Shown here: positions 1-8,939 of the stretch, piece by piece
Layout of the letters: each line of letters opens with the position of its first letter
How positions within the stretch are numbered: the stretch's first letter is position 1
From: Bifidobacterium samirii
GTDB taxonomy: Bacteria; Actinomycetota; Actinomycetes; Actinomycetales; Bifidobacteriaceae
Assembly: GCF_003952945.1 (NCBI RefSeq)
Contig: NZ_QXGK01000001.1
Location: 186,001 to 250,000, forward strand
Length of the DNA: 64,000 nucleotides
Direction of reading: 5' to 3'
Notes under the pieces: generated by a model
Database searches by the model: none
The model's input: only the letters and a program-made list of their open reading frames with translations
Told to the model about the DNA's origin: nothing
Translations under genes and position numbers: made by a program

Positions 1-359
1 CTTTCGGCGACGGTCGCGCCGATCGCGCGGTACTGCGCGTCGTGCGAGACGACGATGTTGTCGCGGTTGGGCAGCGGACGGTACTTCGGGTCGAGCGACT
101 CCCACGTGCGCCGGCCCATGATCACCGGGTGGGAGACGGTCAGCTCCTTGAAATGCTTCATGTCCTCGGCGCAATGCCAGGGCATGCCGCCTGCGAAGCC
201 GATGGCGCCGTCGCGACCGTCCTTGTCGCGGGCCTCGGCCCAGATGAGGTTGACCGAGAAGGTCTTGGGGAAGTCGTCCCCCCAGTCCTCGGTCTCTTCC
301 AGCCCGGCGACCCCGGGCTCGGGTTCGTGATAGCCACTGCGGCTACTATCGTGCTCCAT
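1..359 (-). CDS. folA: Dihydrofolate reductase, 5' part only (runs off the window)
   Basis: DHFR reduces dihydrofolate to tetrahydrofolate with NADPH and regenerates the cofactor that ThyA oxidises. The visible N-terminal ~119 residues carry the family's first strand (SVNLIWAEA), the substrate-loop region with GGMPWH, and the MGRRTWESL motif that contacts the NADPH phosphate region. A start at 359 is chosen because AAGGAG sits about 8 nt upstream and the next residues lead directly into the fold. A ~35-residue acidic N-terminal extension precedes the domain. It lies downstream of thyA on the same strand with a 207 nt gap, the usual thyA-folA pairing. The C-terminus lies beyond base 1. Confidence 0.93.
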   Translation of the reverse strand, partial: MEHDSSRSGYHEPEPGVAGLEETEDWGDDFPKTFSVNLIWAEARDKDGRDGAIGFAGGMPWHCAEDMKHFKELTVSHPVIMGRRTWESLDPKYRPLPNRDNIVVSHDAQYRAIGATVAE

Positions 360-566
360 TTCAGTCTCCTTGGGTCGAACTGGGTCAGAAGTGTAATGGA
401 CGACTCGGACTCGGGGCGGACTCGCCTCTCGGTAGGGTCGGTCCGGGGTCGGTCCGGAGTCGTCCATGCACGTCTGATTCAGCCGACGGGACGTCCGTCG
501 GGACCGCCGTCGGACGTCGGTCCGGCCTGCTGGTCGGACGACCGTCAGATGGCCGCCGACGGTCCG
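360..566. other. thyA-folA spacer rich in GTCGGACG/CGTCCGAC words
   Basis: No gene is visible in this 207 nt spacer. It is packed with direct and inverted copies of short words such as GGTCGGTCCG, CGTCGGAC and CCGTCAGA, so it can fold into many alternative GC hairpins. Similar words recur at about 1735-1790, 2410-2470 and 6970-6990, which suggests a decayed low-complexity repeat rather than one defined terminator. Confidence 0.4.
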
Positions 567-1439
567 TCAGACGGCCACCGGCGCCTTGATGGTCGGATGA
601 TGACGGTAGTCGACGATCGTGAAGTCCTCGTACGCATAGTCGAACAGCGAGTCGGCCTTGCGGATCTCGATGCGCGGGTACGGGTAGGGTTCGCGCGACA
701 GCTGTTCGAGCACCTGCTCGATGTGGTTGTCGTAGATGTGGCAGTCGCCGCCGGTCCACACGAACTCGCCCGGCTCCAATCCGGCCTGCTGTGCCATCAT
801 GAGCGTGAGCAGCGAGTAGGAGGCGATGTTGAACGGCACGCCGAGGAACATGTCGCAGCTGCGCTGGTACAGCTGGCAGCTGAGGCGGCCGTCGGCCACG
901 TAGAACTGGAACAGGGCGTGGCACGGCGGCAGCGCCATGTGCTCCACTTCGGCCGGGTTCCATGCGGAGACGACCATGCGGCGCGAGTCGGGATGGTTGC
1001 GGATCAGGTCGAGCACGTTGGCGATCTGGTCGATGGTGCGGTTCGGGTCGTCGGGCGTGGGGGCCGGCCAGCTGCGCCACTGCGCGCCGTACACGGGGCC
1101 GAGGTCGCCGTTCTCGTCGGCCCACTCGTCCCAGATGTGCACGTTGTGCTCCTGCAGCCAGCGCACGTTCGTGGCGCCCTTGAGGAACCACAGCAGCTCG
1201 TACGCGAGGCCCTTGAAGAACACGGTCTTGGTGGTCAGCAGCGGGAACGATTCGGACAGGTCGAAGCGCATCTGCCGGCCGAACAGGGAGATCGTGCCGG
1301 TGCCGGTGCGGTCGGACTTGTGCTTGCCTTCGGTCAGGATCGTGCGCACAAGATCCTCGTAGGGGGTGGGGATGTCGGTGTCCGGACGGGCCGGGATACG
1401 GGTGCGGATGTCCGCGAGCTGTTCTGGTGTCAATGCCAT
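567..1439 (-). CDS. thyA: Thymidylate synthase
   Basis: ThyA methylates dUMP to dTMP using methylene-tetrahydrofolate. The 290-residue product has every family landmark: the dUMP phosphate-binding Arg near residue 44 (SDRTGTGT), the catalytic Cys173 in [11 protein letters not shown], the QRSCD phosphate motif at 192-196, FNIASY at 203-208 and the GGDCHIY/N segment near 230-238. The open frame runs further upstream to 1874, but that part is low-complexity repeat. The start at 1439 (MALTPEQL) gives the normal family length. It precedes folA on the same strand, so the two very likely form a folate-cycle operon. Confidence 0.97.
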   Translation of the reverse strand: MALTPEQLADIRTRIPARPDTDIPTPYEDLVRTILTEGKHKSDRTGTGTISLFGRQMRFDLSESFPLLTTKTVFFKGLAYELLWFLKGATNVRWLQEHNVHIWDEWADENGDLGPVYGAQWRSWPAPTPDDPNRTIDQIANVLDLIRNHPDSRRMVVSAWNPAEVEHMALPPCHALFQFYVADGRLSCQLYQRSCDMFLGVPFNIASYSLLTLMMAQQAGLEPGEFVWTGGDCHIYDNHIEQVLEQLSREPYPYPRIEIRKADSLFDYAYEDFTIVDYRHHPTIKAPVAV

Positions 1440-1517
1440 GGACCCAGCATAACCGCGGGCCGGGAAACGGGCGTTCGTCGGAGGATGAACGTCGTCCGTC
1501 AGGCGCCGCACCTGGGC

Positions 1518-1721
1518 GACACGCCCGGATTGGTCATACGGAACGGCGGTTACGTCACCGATCGTCGGCATGTCGTCCGGCAACCCCCGTTCTGTATGAC
1601 CAACCCGGGTGTGTCGCCCCGATACGACTCCCCCACCCCCAGTTCCGTACGACCAACCCGGGCGTGTCACCCTGACATGACTCCCCCAACCCCAGTTCCG
1701 TACGACCAATCCGGGCGTGTC
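1518..1721. repeat. Dispersed intergenic repeat A: one unit plus three inverted units at 53 nt spacing
   Basis: A ~27 nt unit begins GACACGCCCGGATTGG and ends TCATACGGAAC at 1518-1544. Its reverse complement occurs three times at 1589-1615, 1642-1668 and 1695-1721, spaced exactly 53 nt apart. The first unit can therefore pair with any of the later ones. Between inverted units lie C/A-rich stretches (CTCCCCCAACCCC). The rest of the thyA-osmC gap (1440-1876) shows no gene. Another inverted pair of the same unit lies at 33684-33781. Confidence 0.8.
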
Positions 1722-1876
1722 ACCCCGACGGACCGTCCCGGACGCCGCCGTCGGACGCCCGACCGCCGCCCGACGGACGCAGCCCGCCCGCCGCACGCCG
1801 CGGTGCGCTACATTGGGTAGCATCCGACGGCGGTCGTCGCCGTCGTGCACACCGATACAGGAACAGGGAGGCATCC

Positions 1877-2290
1877 ATGGGCAAGCGACTGTGGGTCGAG
1901 CGCAACAAGGACGGTTCGTGGGACGCGTTCAGCGACGACGGCGCGCATATCAAGTTCGGTCATGGCAAAGGAGTCTTCACGCCGGGCGATCTGATGAAGA
2001 TCGCGCTGGCGGGCTGCGCGGCGCTGTCCAGCCAGTTCGCCATCGAGCATACGCTGGGCGAGGGCAACGGCGCGAAGGTCGTCGTGGACGGCACGTACGA
2101 CGCCGACCATGACGCGTACATCAACTTCAACGAGCAGCTGGTCGTCGACGCCGTCGACGCCGGACTGAGCGACGAGGACGCCGAGAAGCTCAAGGAGCGC
2201 ATCGTGCGCCACGTCGACAAGGGCTGCACCGTCAAGCACACGTACGTGCAGGAGACGCCGGTGCGCATGGACGTGACGATCCGCCACTGA
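1877..2290 (+). CDS. OsmC/Ohr family peroxiredoxin-like protein
   Basis: OsmC/Ohr proteins are cytosolic homodimeric thiol peroxidases that reduce organic hydroperoxides with a pair of cysteines. This 137-residue protein has the family length and both cysteines in place: Cys47 in LAGCAALSS at the start of the long central helix and Cys117 in [16 protein letters not shown] ribosome site lies 7 nt before the ATG. It is a single gene, divergent from thyA and convergent with the universal stress protein. Whether it is closer to OsmC, Ohr or the YhfA-like branch cannot be settled by eye. Confidence 0.85.
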   Translation: MGKRLWVERNKDGSWDAFSDDGAHIKFGHGKGVFTPGDLMKIALAGCAALSSQFAIEHTLGEGNGAKVVVDGTYDADHDAYINFNEQLVVDAVDAGLSDEDAEKLKERIVRHVDKGCTVKHTYVQETPVRMDVTIRH

Positions 2291-2380
2291 CCGTCGCCGC
2301 CGATACGGCCGCGGCGGGGACGGTAGGCGGGATGACCGCCCGTCCGTCCCGCCGCATCGCCGGCGCATCTGGATATGACG

Positions 2381-2405
2381 AAGGCTCCCCTCGGGGAGCC
2401 TTCTT
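2381..2405. terminator. Hairpin terminator between osmC-like and usp genes
   Basis: A perfect GGCTCCCC / GGGGAGCC stem with a two-base loop is preceded by AA and followed by TTCTT. It lies about 90 nt past the osmC-like stop and 70 nt past the converging usp stop, so it may act on both strands. Confidence 0.75.
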
Positions 2406-2475
2406 GCGTTACGGTCGACGGCCGTCAGTCGGCCGTCCGACGGCAGGCCGTCACGACGACAGCCTGCCGGACCGT

Positions 2476-3513
2476 CTACTGGCGGTGCGGGTCGATGGTC
2501 GTCTCGATCGCCTCGGCGACTTCGGCGGCGGCGGTCGGCACGGCGACCTCCTCGACGCCGCTGATCTCGTCGAGCGACTTGACGGGCACTTCGGCCGGCG
2601 AGCTGGGCACGGTGTCGAGGCGCGTCTCGGCGGCCTCCACGTACTTGCGCGGCACCACGTATACGGGGGTGACGGCGTGCTGGAGCAGGCCTTGGCTGGT
2701 CGAGCCGAGCAGCAGGCCGGTGAAGCCGCCGCGGCCGCGCGAGCCGACGACCACGACGTCATGGTCGTAGCTGGCCTTGGTGAGCGCGTTGACGGCCGAG
2801 CCGGGCACGACGGACTTGTGGATCTTCAGGTTCGGGTGGCGTTCCGTGATCGGCTTGAGGCGCATGTCGAGATCCTCCATGTAGGATTCCATGACCGCGT
2901 CGCCGGCGTCGACGCCCTGCATCTTGGGAACGGCGGAGATCACGTCGAGTTCGGCGTCCCAGCCGTCGGCGAATGCGGCGGCGATGTCGAGCGCCTTGAG
3001 GCCCCACTTGGATTCGTCGGCACCGACGGCCACGCGGGTGATCGTGTTGTTGAGGTGCATCAGGTTGCCGTCGTCGTCGGTGTAGGGCACGACGACGATC
3101 GGGCAGTACGCGTACGCGGGCAGCGACGACGACGTGGTGCCCAGCAGGCGTTCGGCCAGGCCGCCCTTGCCGCGGTTGCCGATGACGATCAGGTTGTAGT
3201 TGCGCGACAGTTCCACGAACACGGACGCCGGGTCGCCGGTGACGATGAGCGTGGCGGCTTCGACGCCCTGCTCGTCGGCGATGGCCTTGGCCTTGGACAG
3301 GATCTCCTGGGCGTCGCTGTGTGCCGCGTTGTCGTCCCCCATCGCGGTGTACGTGGCGTCGAACGAGACGGCGGCGTAGCTCGGCAGCGAGTACGCGCAC
3401 ACGATCTGCAGCGTCAGTCCGGCGTGCTTGGCGTAGTTGGCGGCCCACCAGGTGGCCTTGTAGCTGGCGTGCGATCCGTCCACGCCCACGAGAATGGCCT
3501 TGTCGTTGATCAT
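2476..3513 (-). CDS. Tandem-domain universal stress protein (UspA family)
   Basis: The protein is 345 residues with two UspA folds in tandem, about 1-150 and 160-300, followed by a ~45-residue acidic tail. Each domain ends with the ATP-binding signature: GNRGKGG...GTTSSSL in the first and GSRGRGG...GSTSQGL in the second, so both should bind ATP. Such proteins are cytosolic and aid survival of stationary phase or stress in actinobacteria. The start at 3513 is supported by AAGGAGG six nt upstream. The gene is monocistronic, with an upstream region of about 170 nt. Confidence 0.93.
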   Translation of the reverse strand: MINDKAILVGVDGSHASYKATWWAANYAKHAGLTLQIVCAYSLPSYAAVSFDATYTAMGDDNAAHSDAQEILSKAKAIADEQGVEAATLIVTGDPASVFVELSRNYNLIVIGNRGKGGLAERLLGTTSSSLPAYAYCPIVVVPYTDDDGNLMHLNNTITRVAVGADESKWGLKALDIAAAFADGWDAELDVISAVPKMQGVDAGDAVMESYMEDLDMRLKPITERHPNLKIHKSVVPGSAVNALTKASYDHDVVVVGSRGRGGFTGLLLGSTSQGLLQHAVTPVYVVPRKYVEAAETRLDTVPSSPAEVPVKSLDEISGVEEVAVPTAAAEVAEAIETTIDPHRQ

Positions 3514-3618
3514 GACGACCTCCTTGGATTCCTCCGACGCTTCGGCGCGCCGGCCTCACCACCCTAGGATACCCGCTTGCCGTGCGGATCGCGTGTTTTC
3601 CCGCCCGCGAAACGCGGA

Positions 3619-3646
3619 ACGGCCCTCCCGTTCGTGGGGAGGGCCG
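3619..3646 (-). terminator. Terminator of the NlpC/P60 gene
   Basis: An inverted repeat ACGGCCCTCCC / GGGAGGGCCGT around a GTTCGTG loop lies 40 nt beyond the stop of the NlpC/P60 gene. No clear T-run follows. Confidence 0.65.
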
Positions 3647-3685
3647 TCCGAAGGAATGCTGCGATGCGATGCGTCGTGCGATGCG

Positions 3686-4447
3686 TCAGACGACGCGGCG
3701 GATCGAATAGCCGCCGGTGAACACACCCAGACCGGTGATCTGCGTGCCCTGCGCCGGGTTGAGCGCGTTGATGACCATGCCGCCGCCGATGTAGATGGCC
3801 GCGTGGGCGCCGTTGGCGATGATGTCGCCCGGCTGCGCTTCGGCGAGGCTGCCGACCGCGGTGCCGACCGCCGCCTGGGCGCCCGACGAGCGCGGCAGGC
3901 TGATGCCGTACTGGGCGAACACGTACTGGACGAAGCCGGAGCAGTCCCAGCCGCTCGGCGTGTTGCCGCCGTAGACGTACGGGTAGCCCTGGAACTGGGT
4001 GGCGAACGCGGCGATGGCCTGGCCGGTGGCGCTGCCCGTGGCGGACGGCAGGGTGCCGGTCGCGGAGGAGCCGGTGCCTTCGGTCAGTCCGGAACGGTCG
4101 GAGGAACGGCTTGCGGCCTGCGATTGGGCCTGTGCGGCCTGCTCTTGGGCCTGGCGCTCGGCCTCCTCGGCGGCCGCGGCGGCCGCTTCGGCGTCCTTTT
4201 CGGCCTGGGACTTGGTCTGCGGCACGTCGAGGTTCTCGGCTTCGCCCCAGTTCTCGTCGGTTTCGGCGTTCACGGCCGACGCTTCGGCGAACAGGTCGCG
4301 GGTGACGGTCTGGGCCTTGGGGAAGGAACGCGAGGAGGTCACCGCGGCGTCGTCGTTCGCGGCGAAGGCAATGGGGGCGCCGATCGCGGCCATGCAGGCG
4401 CAGGCGGCGACGGCGGCAATCACGGTATGGATACGCTTAACACTCAT
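3686..4447 (-). CDS. Secreted NlpC/P60 peptidoglycan endopeptidase
   Basis: The 253-residue precursor starts with a signal peptide (SVKRIHTVIAAVAACACMA, cleavage near AFAA at 27-30). A ~100-residue Ala/Gln/Glu-rich linker at 80-115, likely coiled coil, separates it from a C-terminal NlpC/P60 domain at about 143-253. Catalytic Cys169 sits in GWDCSGFV and His215 in GAHAAIYIG, the standard dyad for cleaving D-Glu-diamino-acid bonds in stem peptides. It lies just downstream of another secreted hydrolase (CHAP) on the same strand, about 120 nt away, which points to a cell-separation or wall-remodelling role. Confidence 0.92.
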   Translation of the reverse strand: MSVKRIHTVIAAVAACACMAAIGAPIAFAANDDAAVTSSRSFPKAQTVTRDLFAEASAVNAETDENWGEAENLDVPQTKSQAEKDAEAAAAAAEEAERQAQEQAAQAQSQAASRSSDRSGLTEGTGSSATGTLPSATGSATGQAIAAFATQFQGYPYVYGGNTPSGWDCSGFVQYVFAQYGISLPRSSGAQAAVGTAVGSLAEAQPGDIIANGAHAAIYIGGGMVINALNPAQGTQITGLGVFTGGYSIRRVV

Positions 4448-4567
4448 CAGGACAGAAGTCTACTATGCGACGTGGTCATCGGAACGCCGGCATATGGAAA
4501 CGCATCATCCGCAACGTGGACGGCAGGCGCGGCGAGGCCGCGGACCGATGTCCCGGGAACCCGCGGA

Positions 4568-5530
4568 TCAGTAGTGGATGTAGGTCAGCGAGGCGGCGTC
4601 GGCGGCCGAGATCGTGCGGTTGGAGATGACGCCCAGTCCCTTCACGTTCGACTCGGAGATCTCGATGGAGCCGTCCTCGTTGATGCGCTCGACGACCGCG
4701 ACATGGCCGTAGGTCGCGTCGGCGTTCAGCTGGCCGGACGCGAACGAGACGATGTCGCCCACGTGGCGCGGCGTGGAGTCGACCCAGTAGCCGAGCGCGG
4801 CGGCGCTGGCGCCCCACATGTTGCCGTTGCCGAACTGCGAGCCGACCGGCAGGCCCAGCTGCACGCGGCGCTCGTAGGCGTACCAGGTGCACTGGCCGTA
4901 CGGGTAGGCGTTGCCGTTGTCGCCGGTGGCGTGGTTCGGGTCGAAGCCGGCGGGCAGGGACGCGTAGTCGATGTCCATGAGCGCGGCGACGTACGGGTTG
5001 TTGGCGGTGGAGCGGGACATGACGTTCGTGTCGAGGGCGGAGCCGTCGCCGTCCATCGTCCATTCGCCGTCGCTGGTGGTCTGCCGCTGCGTCGTGGCGG
5101 TCAGCGAGCCGATCGCGGCGCGGTCCTCGGAACGCGACGCGGAGGCGGAGGTGGACTCCACGCGCTTGATCTGCATCGTCGTGGTCGCCTCGTCGGCGAG
5201 TCGGAACGACGTCGTGTCGTCGGCGTTGGAGAACGCCACCATCGTGGCGGCGGTGCCCACGAGGGCGGCCAGCGACGTGGAGGCGACGATGTGGGAGCGG
5301 CGTTCGGCGGCGCGGGCGGCCTCGCGCATGGCGCGGCGGGTCTGCGGCGCAAGCTCGTTGAGCTTGTCGGCGACCGCCTGGTCGAGGCCGAGGATGGCGC
5401 CGTTGTTCGCGGCCATCTGCACGGCACGGACGCTGGAGGTGCTGTGGGATCCCTTGCGCGACGAGAACACCTCGGACCATGCGATGCGCTGATCGACGGC
5501 CTTGGGGGCTTTGTGGGATCCATGCTTCAT
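4568..5530 (-). CDS. Membrane-anchored CHAP-domain amidase/endopeptidase
   Basis: The start at 5530 (MKHGSHKAP) is chosen over an upstream in-frame ATG because AGGAG lies 12 nt before it. The product is 320 residues: a basic cytoplasmic region of ~85, one membrane segment near residues 85-105 (SLAALVGTAATMVAF), a Ser/Thr-rich linker and a C-terminal CHAP domain. The CHAP nucleophile is the Cys in YGQCTWYAY and its partner is the His in GHVAVVE. CHAP enzymes cut peptidoglycan cross-links or stem amides. The long cytoplasmic N-terminus is unusual for a simple signal anchor and could bind a partner. Confidence 0.9.
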   Translation of the reverse strand: MKHGSHKAPKAVDQRIAWSEVFSSRKGSHSTSSVRAVQMAANNGAILGLDQAVADKLNELAPQTRRAMREAARAAERRSHIVASTSLAALVGTAATMVAFSNADDTTSFRLADEATTTMQIKRVESTSASASRSEDRAAIGSLTATTQRQTTSDGEWTMDGDGSALDTNVMSRSTANNPYVAALMDIDYASLPAGFDPNHATGDNGNAYPYGQCTWYAYERRVQLGLPVGSQFGNGNMWGASAAALGYWVDSTPRHVGDIVSFASGQLNADATYGHVAVVERINEDGSIEISESNVKGLGVISNRTISAADAASLTYIHY

Positions 5531-5787
5531 GACTGATTCGCTCCTATCGGATTGCGGGCTGGCGGTCGTTTCCGATGGCCGTTCATGGCCGTTCACGGCA
5601 ACGTCACGCCGCGGGCATCACTAGCACATTACTACGAGCGGCGGTCATCGTCCACGGGGATGACTCCGGGGCGGCGTGTCCGCGAACGCCGGCGGCCGCC
5701 TTGCGCCGCCCGTTCGCCGGCCATGCGCGGGTCCGCCAAACGGACGCCTCGGCAGGCGTGCGGCGGCGTCCCGTTACGCTGGATGGC

Positions 5788-6930
5788 ATGGCGAATACGA
5801 TCATCATCCCCGATTCACTCCTGCCCGAGGACGGCCGTTTCGGCGCCGGCCCGAGCAAGATCCGCGACGATCAGGCCGACGCGCTGGCCGCGGCGGTCCA
5901 CTCCCCGCTGGGCACGTCCCACCGTCAGGCTCCGGTGCGGCGGATCGTCGGTTCGATCCGCGAGGGGCTGTCCGAGTTCTTCTCCCTGCCCGACGGCTAT
6001 GAGGTCGCGCTGGGCAACGGCGGCGCGAGCGCCTTCTGGGATATGGCGTGCGCGTCGCTGATCTCGCGCCGCGCCGCGTTCGGCTCGTATGGTTCGTTCA
6101 GCGCGAAGTTCGCCGCGTCGGCCGCGTCGGCGCCGTTCCTGGAGTCGCCGGTCGTGTTCAAGGGCGAGCCGGGCACGTACCGGCTGCCGGAACTGACGGA
6201 CGGCGTGGACGCCTACTGCTGGGCGCATAACGAGACGTCGACGGGCGTGATGGCGCCGGTGCGCCGCGTGGAGGGCAGCCGTGAGCAGGGTGCGCTGACG
6301 CTGGTCGACGCCACGTCGGGCGCGGGCGCGCTGCCGGTGGACATCGCGCAGACCGACGCCTACTATTTCTCCCCGCAGAAGGCGTTCGGCTCGGACGGCG
6401 GCCTGTGGGTGGCCGTGCTGTCGCCGCAGGCGGTGGAGCGTGCCGAGCGCGTCGAGGCGGGCGCGAAGCTGGAGGGCGCGCGCCGCTGGGTGCCGCCGTT
6501 CCTGTCGCTGACGTCGGCGGTCGCGAATTCGCGCAAGGATCAGACGCTCAACACGCCGGCGGTGGCGACGCTGATCATGCTGGAGAACCAGGTGCGCTGG
6601 CTGAACGGCCATGGCGGGCTGGATTGGGCGGTCGCCCGGTGCGCCAAGTCCGCGTCGATCCTGTATTCGTGGGCGGAGCGTTCCGATTATGCGACGCCGT
6701 TCGTCGCCGACGTGGACGCGCGGTCGAACTGCGTGGTGACGATCGACCTCGATCCGTCGGTGAACGCGTCGCAGGTCGTGTCCGCGCTGCGCGACAACGG
6801 CATCGTGGACACGTCCGGCTATCGCAAGCTGGGCCGCAACCAGCTGCGCATCGGCGTGTTCCCGTCGGTCGAGCCGGCCGACGTGCAGGCGCTCACCGAG
6901 TGCGTCGACTACGTCGCGCAGCGGCTGTAG
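5788..6930 (+). CDS. serC: Phosphoserine aminotransferase
   Basis: SerC converts 3-phosphohydroxypyruvate and glutamate to phosphoserine in serine synthesis. The 380-residue protein has the actinobacterial SerC layout: RFGAGPSKIR near the N-terminus (substrate phosphate contact), GNGGASAFWD at 77-86 and the PLP-binding Lys198 in FSPQKAFGSDGG. It ends with RNQLRIGVFPSVEP. The start at 5788 (MANTIIIPD) matches the family N-terminus. The frame stays open upstream to 5575 without sense. No serA or serB is adjacent. Confidence 0.96.
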   Translation: MANTIIIPDSLLPEDGRFGAGPSKIRDDQADALAAAVHSPLGTSHRQAPVRRIVGSIREGLSEFFSLPDGYEVALGNGGASAFWDMACASLISRRAAFGSYGSFSAKFAASAASAPFLESPVVFKGEPGTYRLPELTDGVDAYCWAHNETSTGVMAPVRRVEGSREQGALTLVDATSGAGALPVDIAQTDAYYFSPQKAFGSDGGLWVAVLSPQAVERAERVEAGAKLEGARRWVPPFLSLTSAVANSRKDQTLNTPAVATLIMLENQVRWLNGHGGLDWAVARCAKSASILYSWAERSDYATPFVADVDARSNCVVTIDLDPSVNASQVVSALRDNGIVDTSGYRKLGRNQLRIGVFPSVEPADVQALTECVDYVAQRL

Positions 6931-6962
6931 GCGCGGCGGAATCGTCGGTCCCTCATTTCCTT

Positions 6963-6999
6963 GACGGCGGCCGTCGGACGGTATGGTCCGGCCGCCGTC
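6963..6999 (+). terminator. serC terminator hairpin
   Basis: A perfect 10 bp stem GACGGCGGCC / GGCCGCCGTC encloses a 17 nt loop and is followed by GTTT, 30 nt past the serC stop. Confidence 0.75.
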
Positions 7000-7068
7000 G
7001 TTTCGCGAGGCGTGGAATCATCCCTGCGGACCATGCCGTGGGGTGGGGCCGCGGTTAAGGTGACGGGT

Positions 7069-7323
7069 ATGAAGTTCGCACCGATCATCAATCCGGACGT
7101 GTGCCGTCCGGCGCCCAAGCCCGTGCGCGTGGACCTGCGCAAGACGTTCCTGTTCGGCACCGCGCTGTGGACGGTGTCGCTGGTGGTCGCCACCGTGCTG
7201 CTGTTCCTCGGGTTCGATGTGCTGCGCGGTCTCGTGGTGTGCGCATGCGGCACGGTGATCGGCGTGATGATGCTCATCTGGGAGCATTTCGACCGCTGGG
7301 ACTACCGGCGTCTCGGCGCGTAG
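7069..7323 (+). CDS. DUF2530-type small membrane protein
   Basis: This 84-residue protein has two hydrophobic helices at about 30-47 and 50-70 and a short charged tail (WEHFDRWDYRRLGA). Length, topology and the closing Asp-Arg-Trp-Asp-Tyr-Arg-Arg pattern match the actinobacterial DUF2530 family, whose function is unknown. It lies between serC and a convergent histidine kinase gene only 11 nt away. No clear ribosome site is seen (GTGACGGGT precedes the ATG), but the sequence is coherent only from this start. Confidence 0.75.
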   Translation: MKFAPIINPDVCRPAPKPVRVDLRKTFLFGTALWTVSLVVATVLLFLGFDVLRGLVVCACGTVIGVMMLIWEHFDRWDYRRLGA

Positions 7324-7334
7324 CGGCCTTGCAA

Positions 7335-8756
7335 TCACAGGGCGACCGGCAGTGAAAGCGTGAACGTGGCGCCGCTGCCGGGCATGCTCCACACCGTCAC
7401 GCCGCCGTGATGGGCCAGCGCCACATGCTTGACGATCGCCAATCCCAGTCCGATGCCGTCGCGCGACGCCGCCGTCTGGTTCGACCCGCGATAGAACCGT
7501 TCGAAGATGCGCTCCTGTTCGTCCTTGACGATGCCCACGCCCTGGTCGATGACGCGGATCAGCGCCTGCGTCCCGTCGGCGGACGGCATCGCCGCGACGT
7601 GCACCACGCCGCCGGGCGATGAGTAGACGACCGCGTTGTGCATGAGCTTGGCGACGGCCGCGGCCAGCTGGCCAGCGTCGCCGTTGACCGTCAGTCCGTC
7701 CGCGCAGTCGACGTCGACGCGCACGCGCCGACGGGCCGCTGCGTCGTGGACGATGCCGGTCGCGTCGGCCAGCAGGCGCGCGACCTCCACCCGGTTCGCC
7801 GACGACGGCATGACCGGTTCCTGCGCTTCGATGAGCAGCAGCAGGTCGGCGACCATATGGTCGAGCCGGTCGCATGAGGCGCGCACCTGATGCGCGTTCC
7901 AGGAGATCTGCTCGGCGTCGAGCGCGTCATCCTCCAGCGAGTCGGCGAGCTGGGCGAGCGCCTGGGTGGGTTTGCGCAACTGCTGCGACACGTTGACGAT
8001 GAACGAGTCGCGCATCTGTGCGAAGCGTATCGTGCCGCTCACGTCGTCGATCAGGATGACGGCGAACGCGCCGATGCGTCCGACCGTCACCTTGAGCCAG
8101 TTGGGCCGGGTCACGCCCTGCACCCGCAGTGCGGATTCCGGGTCGGCGCCGCGACTGTCGGGCGTATGGGTCGTCAGGTCGAACCGGCGCCGCTCCCCCG
8201 TCTCCAGCACGCGGCGCACCTCCTCGCGCACCCGGTCGTCCATGATCGCATCGTCGTCGACGACGCCGAGCGTGTACGCGGCGTGGTTGGCTCGCACCAC
8301 CTCGCCGTGCCGGTCTACGACAACCGCTGCCTGGGGCAGCATCGCCAGCAGCGCGGTCGTCGATTCGTCGAGATCCTCGTCCCCGGCTTTCGTCGATTCC
8401 GAGACGGCGGCGCCGCCGCAACGGCCGCGCCTACGGGTACGCAACCGCGCACCTAGGCGGGCACGCAGTCGGGCGATCGGACCGCCGACGGCCGCGGCAC
8501 CGGGCCGCACGTCGGCGCGACCATCCTCATCATCGTCCTCGTCATCCTCATCATCATCCTCGCCGGCTGCGGAACCGCCGGAGACGGACCCGTCGGCGGC
8601 GGCGCGCGACGAACCGGAGCCGACGCCCGCGGCGAAGCGGTTGTCGAACAGCGGACGGACCGCATCGTAGATGCGGAACAGCACCATCGTCACGGCGGCG
8701 AGCGCCATGAGCGCGAACGGCGCGGCGACGATCAGGGTCTGGAGTTGCTGGGGCAT
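7335..8756 (-). CDS. PAS-type sensor histidine kinase (SenX3/PhoR-like) lacking the phospho-acceptor His
   Basis: The 473-residue protein has one N-terminal membrane helix (7-27), an acidic Asp/Glu run (66-79), a basic patch (97-112), a PAS-like domain (about 130-245), a DHp-like helix pair (250-312) and an HATPase domain (320-473). The ATPase boxes are intact: N374, D404 in DQGVGI, and GIGLGLAIVKH. The H-box, normally SHELRTP, reads SQQLRKP at 257-263, so His and its Glu are both Gln. The order and the divergent phoU gene recall SenX3/PhoR phosphate sensors, but no response regulator is next to it. It may be a kinase-dead sensor, a phosphatase-only protein, or use another acceptor. Confidence 0.85.
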   Translation of the reverse strand: MPQQLQTLIVAAPFALMALAAVTMVLFRIYDAVRPLFDNRFAAGVGSGSSRAAADGSVSGGSAAGEDDDEDDEDDDEDGRADVRPGAAAVGGPIARLRARLGARLRTRRRGRCGGAAVSESTKAGDEDLDESTTALLAMLPQAAVVVDRHGEVVRANHAAYTLGVVDDDAIMDDRVREEVRRVLETGERRRFDLTTHTPDSRGADPESALRVQGVTRPNWLKVTVGRIGAFAVILIDDVSGTIRFAQMRDSFIVNVSQQLRKPTQALAQLADSLEDDALDAEQISWNAHQVRASCDRLDHMVADLLLLIEAQEPVMPSSANRVEVARLLADATGIVHDAAARRRVRVDVDCADGLTVNGDAGQLAAAVAKLMHNAVVYSSPGGVVHVAAMPSADGTQALIRVIDQGVGIVKDEQERIFERFYRGSNQTAASRDGIGLGLAIVKHVALAHHGGVTVWSMPGSGATFTLSLPVAL

Positions 8757-8939
8757 ACCGTCATTGTTCCACAGGCGCCCGTGGCGGCATCCCGCGTATG
8801 CGACGGTTCGGGTTGCCGGGTGCGGTCGGGAAGATGAACGTTCGCTGAACTGCGTGTGCGGCGGGGTGCGTGCGGCGGGTGGCGAGAGACGGCGCCTCTA
8901 CACTGGAGGGTAGTTGCACGCGAACAGGAAAGGGTTACT

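Noticed and set aside
1440-1874. N-terminal extension of thyA to 1874
   Set aside because: The extension is translated repeat A sequence and would add 145 residues absent from the family. The start at 1439 gives normal length.
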